The notes beneath the pieces were generated by a model, which was given only the letters and a program-made list of their open reading frames with translations, was not told the origin of the DNA and made no database searches. Of a stretch of DNA of 5,949 nt, positions 5,521 to 5,949 are shown piece by piece (positions within the stretch are counted from its first letter, which is position 1; each line of letters opens with the position of its first letter). The stretch covers positions 1 to 5,949 of the forward strand of contig CACZOW010000289.1 in assembly GCA_902782885.1 (NCBI GenBank), written 5' to 3'. The position numbers and the translations under genes are program-made. This DNA comes from an uncultured Ruminococcus sp. (GTDB lineage: Bacteria; Bacillota; Clostridia; UBA1212; UBA1255).

Positions 5521-5949
5521 ATGCGCAACGTTTTTTATCTGATCGACCGGGCAAAAATGACGCAGCTGAACGCCGCGGGACAGGACTACACCCCCGCGTA
5601 TATAAGGGCGCTGCTGAAATACATGGGCATTTCCGGGACCGCGTGTGCGCCGGAAGCGCTGGGAATGCTGGGCAAAAACGACGTGCTGCTGATCGGGGCC
5701 GAGAGCATCGACGCCGTTCCGGACGGTCCGGGTGCCGTAGTGCTTTTGGGCACGCGCATCGGCGCGCCGGTAAAGCCCGCGTCAAAACGCCCCGGGATCT
5801 GCGGCTGGTATCCGGTCAAAACTCCGGCGGCCAAAAAAACGTTGCTGCCGCTGTTCGCGCCCGTGGAAGACCCGCAGGCGGGGACAACGGAAGTATTGAC
5901 CGAAGGCTACGTCGGCGAAGTGCGTCCGGAGGGCGAGGCCCGCGAACCG
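5521..5949 (+). CDS. Unidentified protein, N-terminal 143 residues only (3'-truncated)
   Basis: The frame is open from the ATG at 5521 to the window edge without a stop, giving 143 residues (starting MRNVFYLIDRAKMTQLNAAG). I do not recognise the family. The visible part reads like an alternating alpha/beta domain: a helical stretch TPAYIRALLKYMGIS (24-38), then hydrophobic strands DVLLIGAE (54-61) and GAVVLLGTRIG (71-81), followed by an Ala/Pro/Lys-rich linker. A helix with a Gly turn, then a strand preceded by Asp, then a second strand ending in Gly, resembles the glutamine-amidotransferase-like domains that start some large proteins in glycan loci. This is a weak resemblance. There is no signal peptide or membrane segment in the visible part. 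A strong ribosome binding site and the short gap place it in an operon with the Gfo/Idh/MocA gene, so a role in the same carbohydrate pathway is inferred. Confidence 0.75.
   Translation, partial: MRNVFYLIDRAKMTQLNAAGQDYTPAYIRALLKYMGISGTACAPEALGMLGKNDVLLIGAESIDAVPDGPGAVVLLGTRIGAPVKPASKRPGICGWYPVKTPAAKKTLLPLFAPVEDPQAGTTEVLTEGYVGEVRPEGEAREP

Overview
The window reads as part of a chromosome of a moderately GC-rich (by eye mid-50s percent) Gram-positive anaerobe, most likely an uncultured member of Clostridia. The basis is strong AGGAGG-type ribosome binding sites before almost every gene, an extended -10 promoter, an Opp/Dpp importer with the style of extended subunits seen in gut Clostridia, and a neighbouring sugar-type Gfo/Idh/MocA oxidoreductase. 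The taxon is an inference; there is no rRNA or marker gene here. All six genes lie on the plus strand.

Positions 2-3826 are the distal part of a peptide ABC importer operon in the classical C-D-F order. It starts with a 5'-truncated OppC/DppC-type permease that carries an unusually long soluble domain ahead of its transport core. Two ATPases of the OppD and OppF type follow. The intergenic gaps are 17 and 1 bases, so the three genes are almost certainly one transcript. The substrate-binding protein and the OppB-type permease would be expected upstream, outside the window. The two ATPases would form the heterodimeric motor that drives uptake of oligopeptides or dipeptides through the permease pair. 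Both carry the C-terminal cysteine set associated with a [4Fe-4S] cluster in this family, and both have lineage-specific charged tails.

Positions 3827-3934 hold a strong GC-rich hairpin followed by four T residues, which probably ends most operon transcripts. A small gene follows (3935-4279). It encodes a 114-residue protein with a charged cytoplasmic N-terminus and one C-terminal membrane helix; its function is unknown.

Positions 4280-4347 form a very compact boundary. A terminator-like hairpin has a perfect extended -10 promoter element in its loop, followed by a strong ribosome binding site. This would stop upstream transcription and start a new unit at the same place. The new unit contains a Gfo/Idh/MocA family NAD(P)-dependent oxidoreductase (4348-5502) and, 18 bases later, the first 143 codons of an unidentified gene that runs off the window (5521-5949). 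These two probably belong to a carbohydrate or glycan catabolism locus.

I found no mobile element, CRISPR array, tRNA, rRNA or obvious defence or novel multi-gene system. The most interesting items are the promoter-in-terminator boundary, the large extra domain of the permease, and the two uncharacterised genes.
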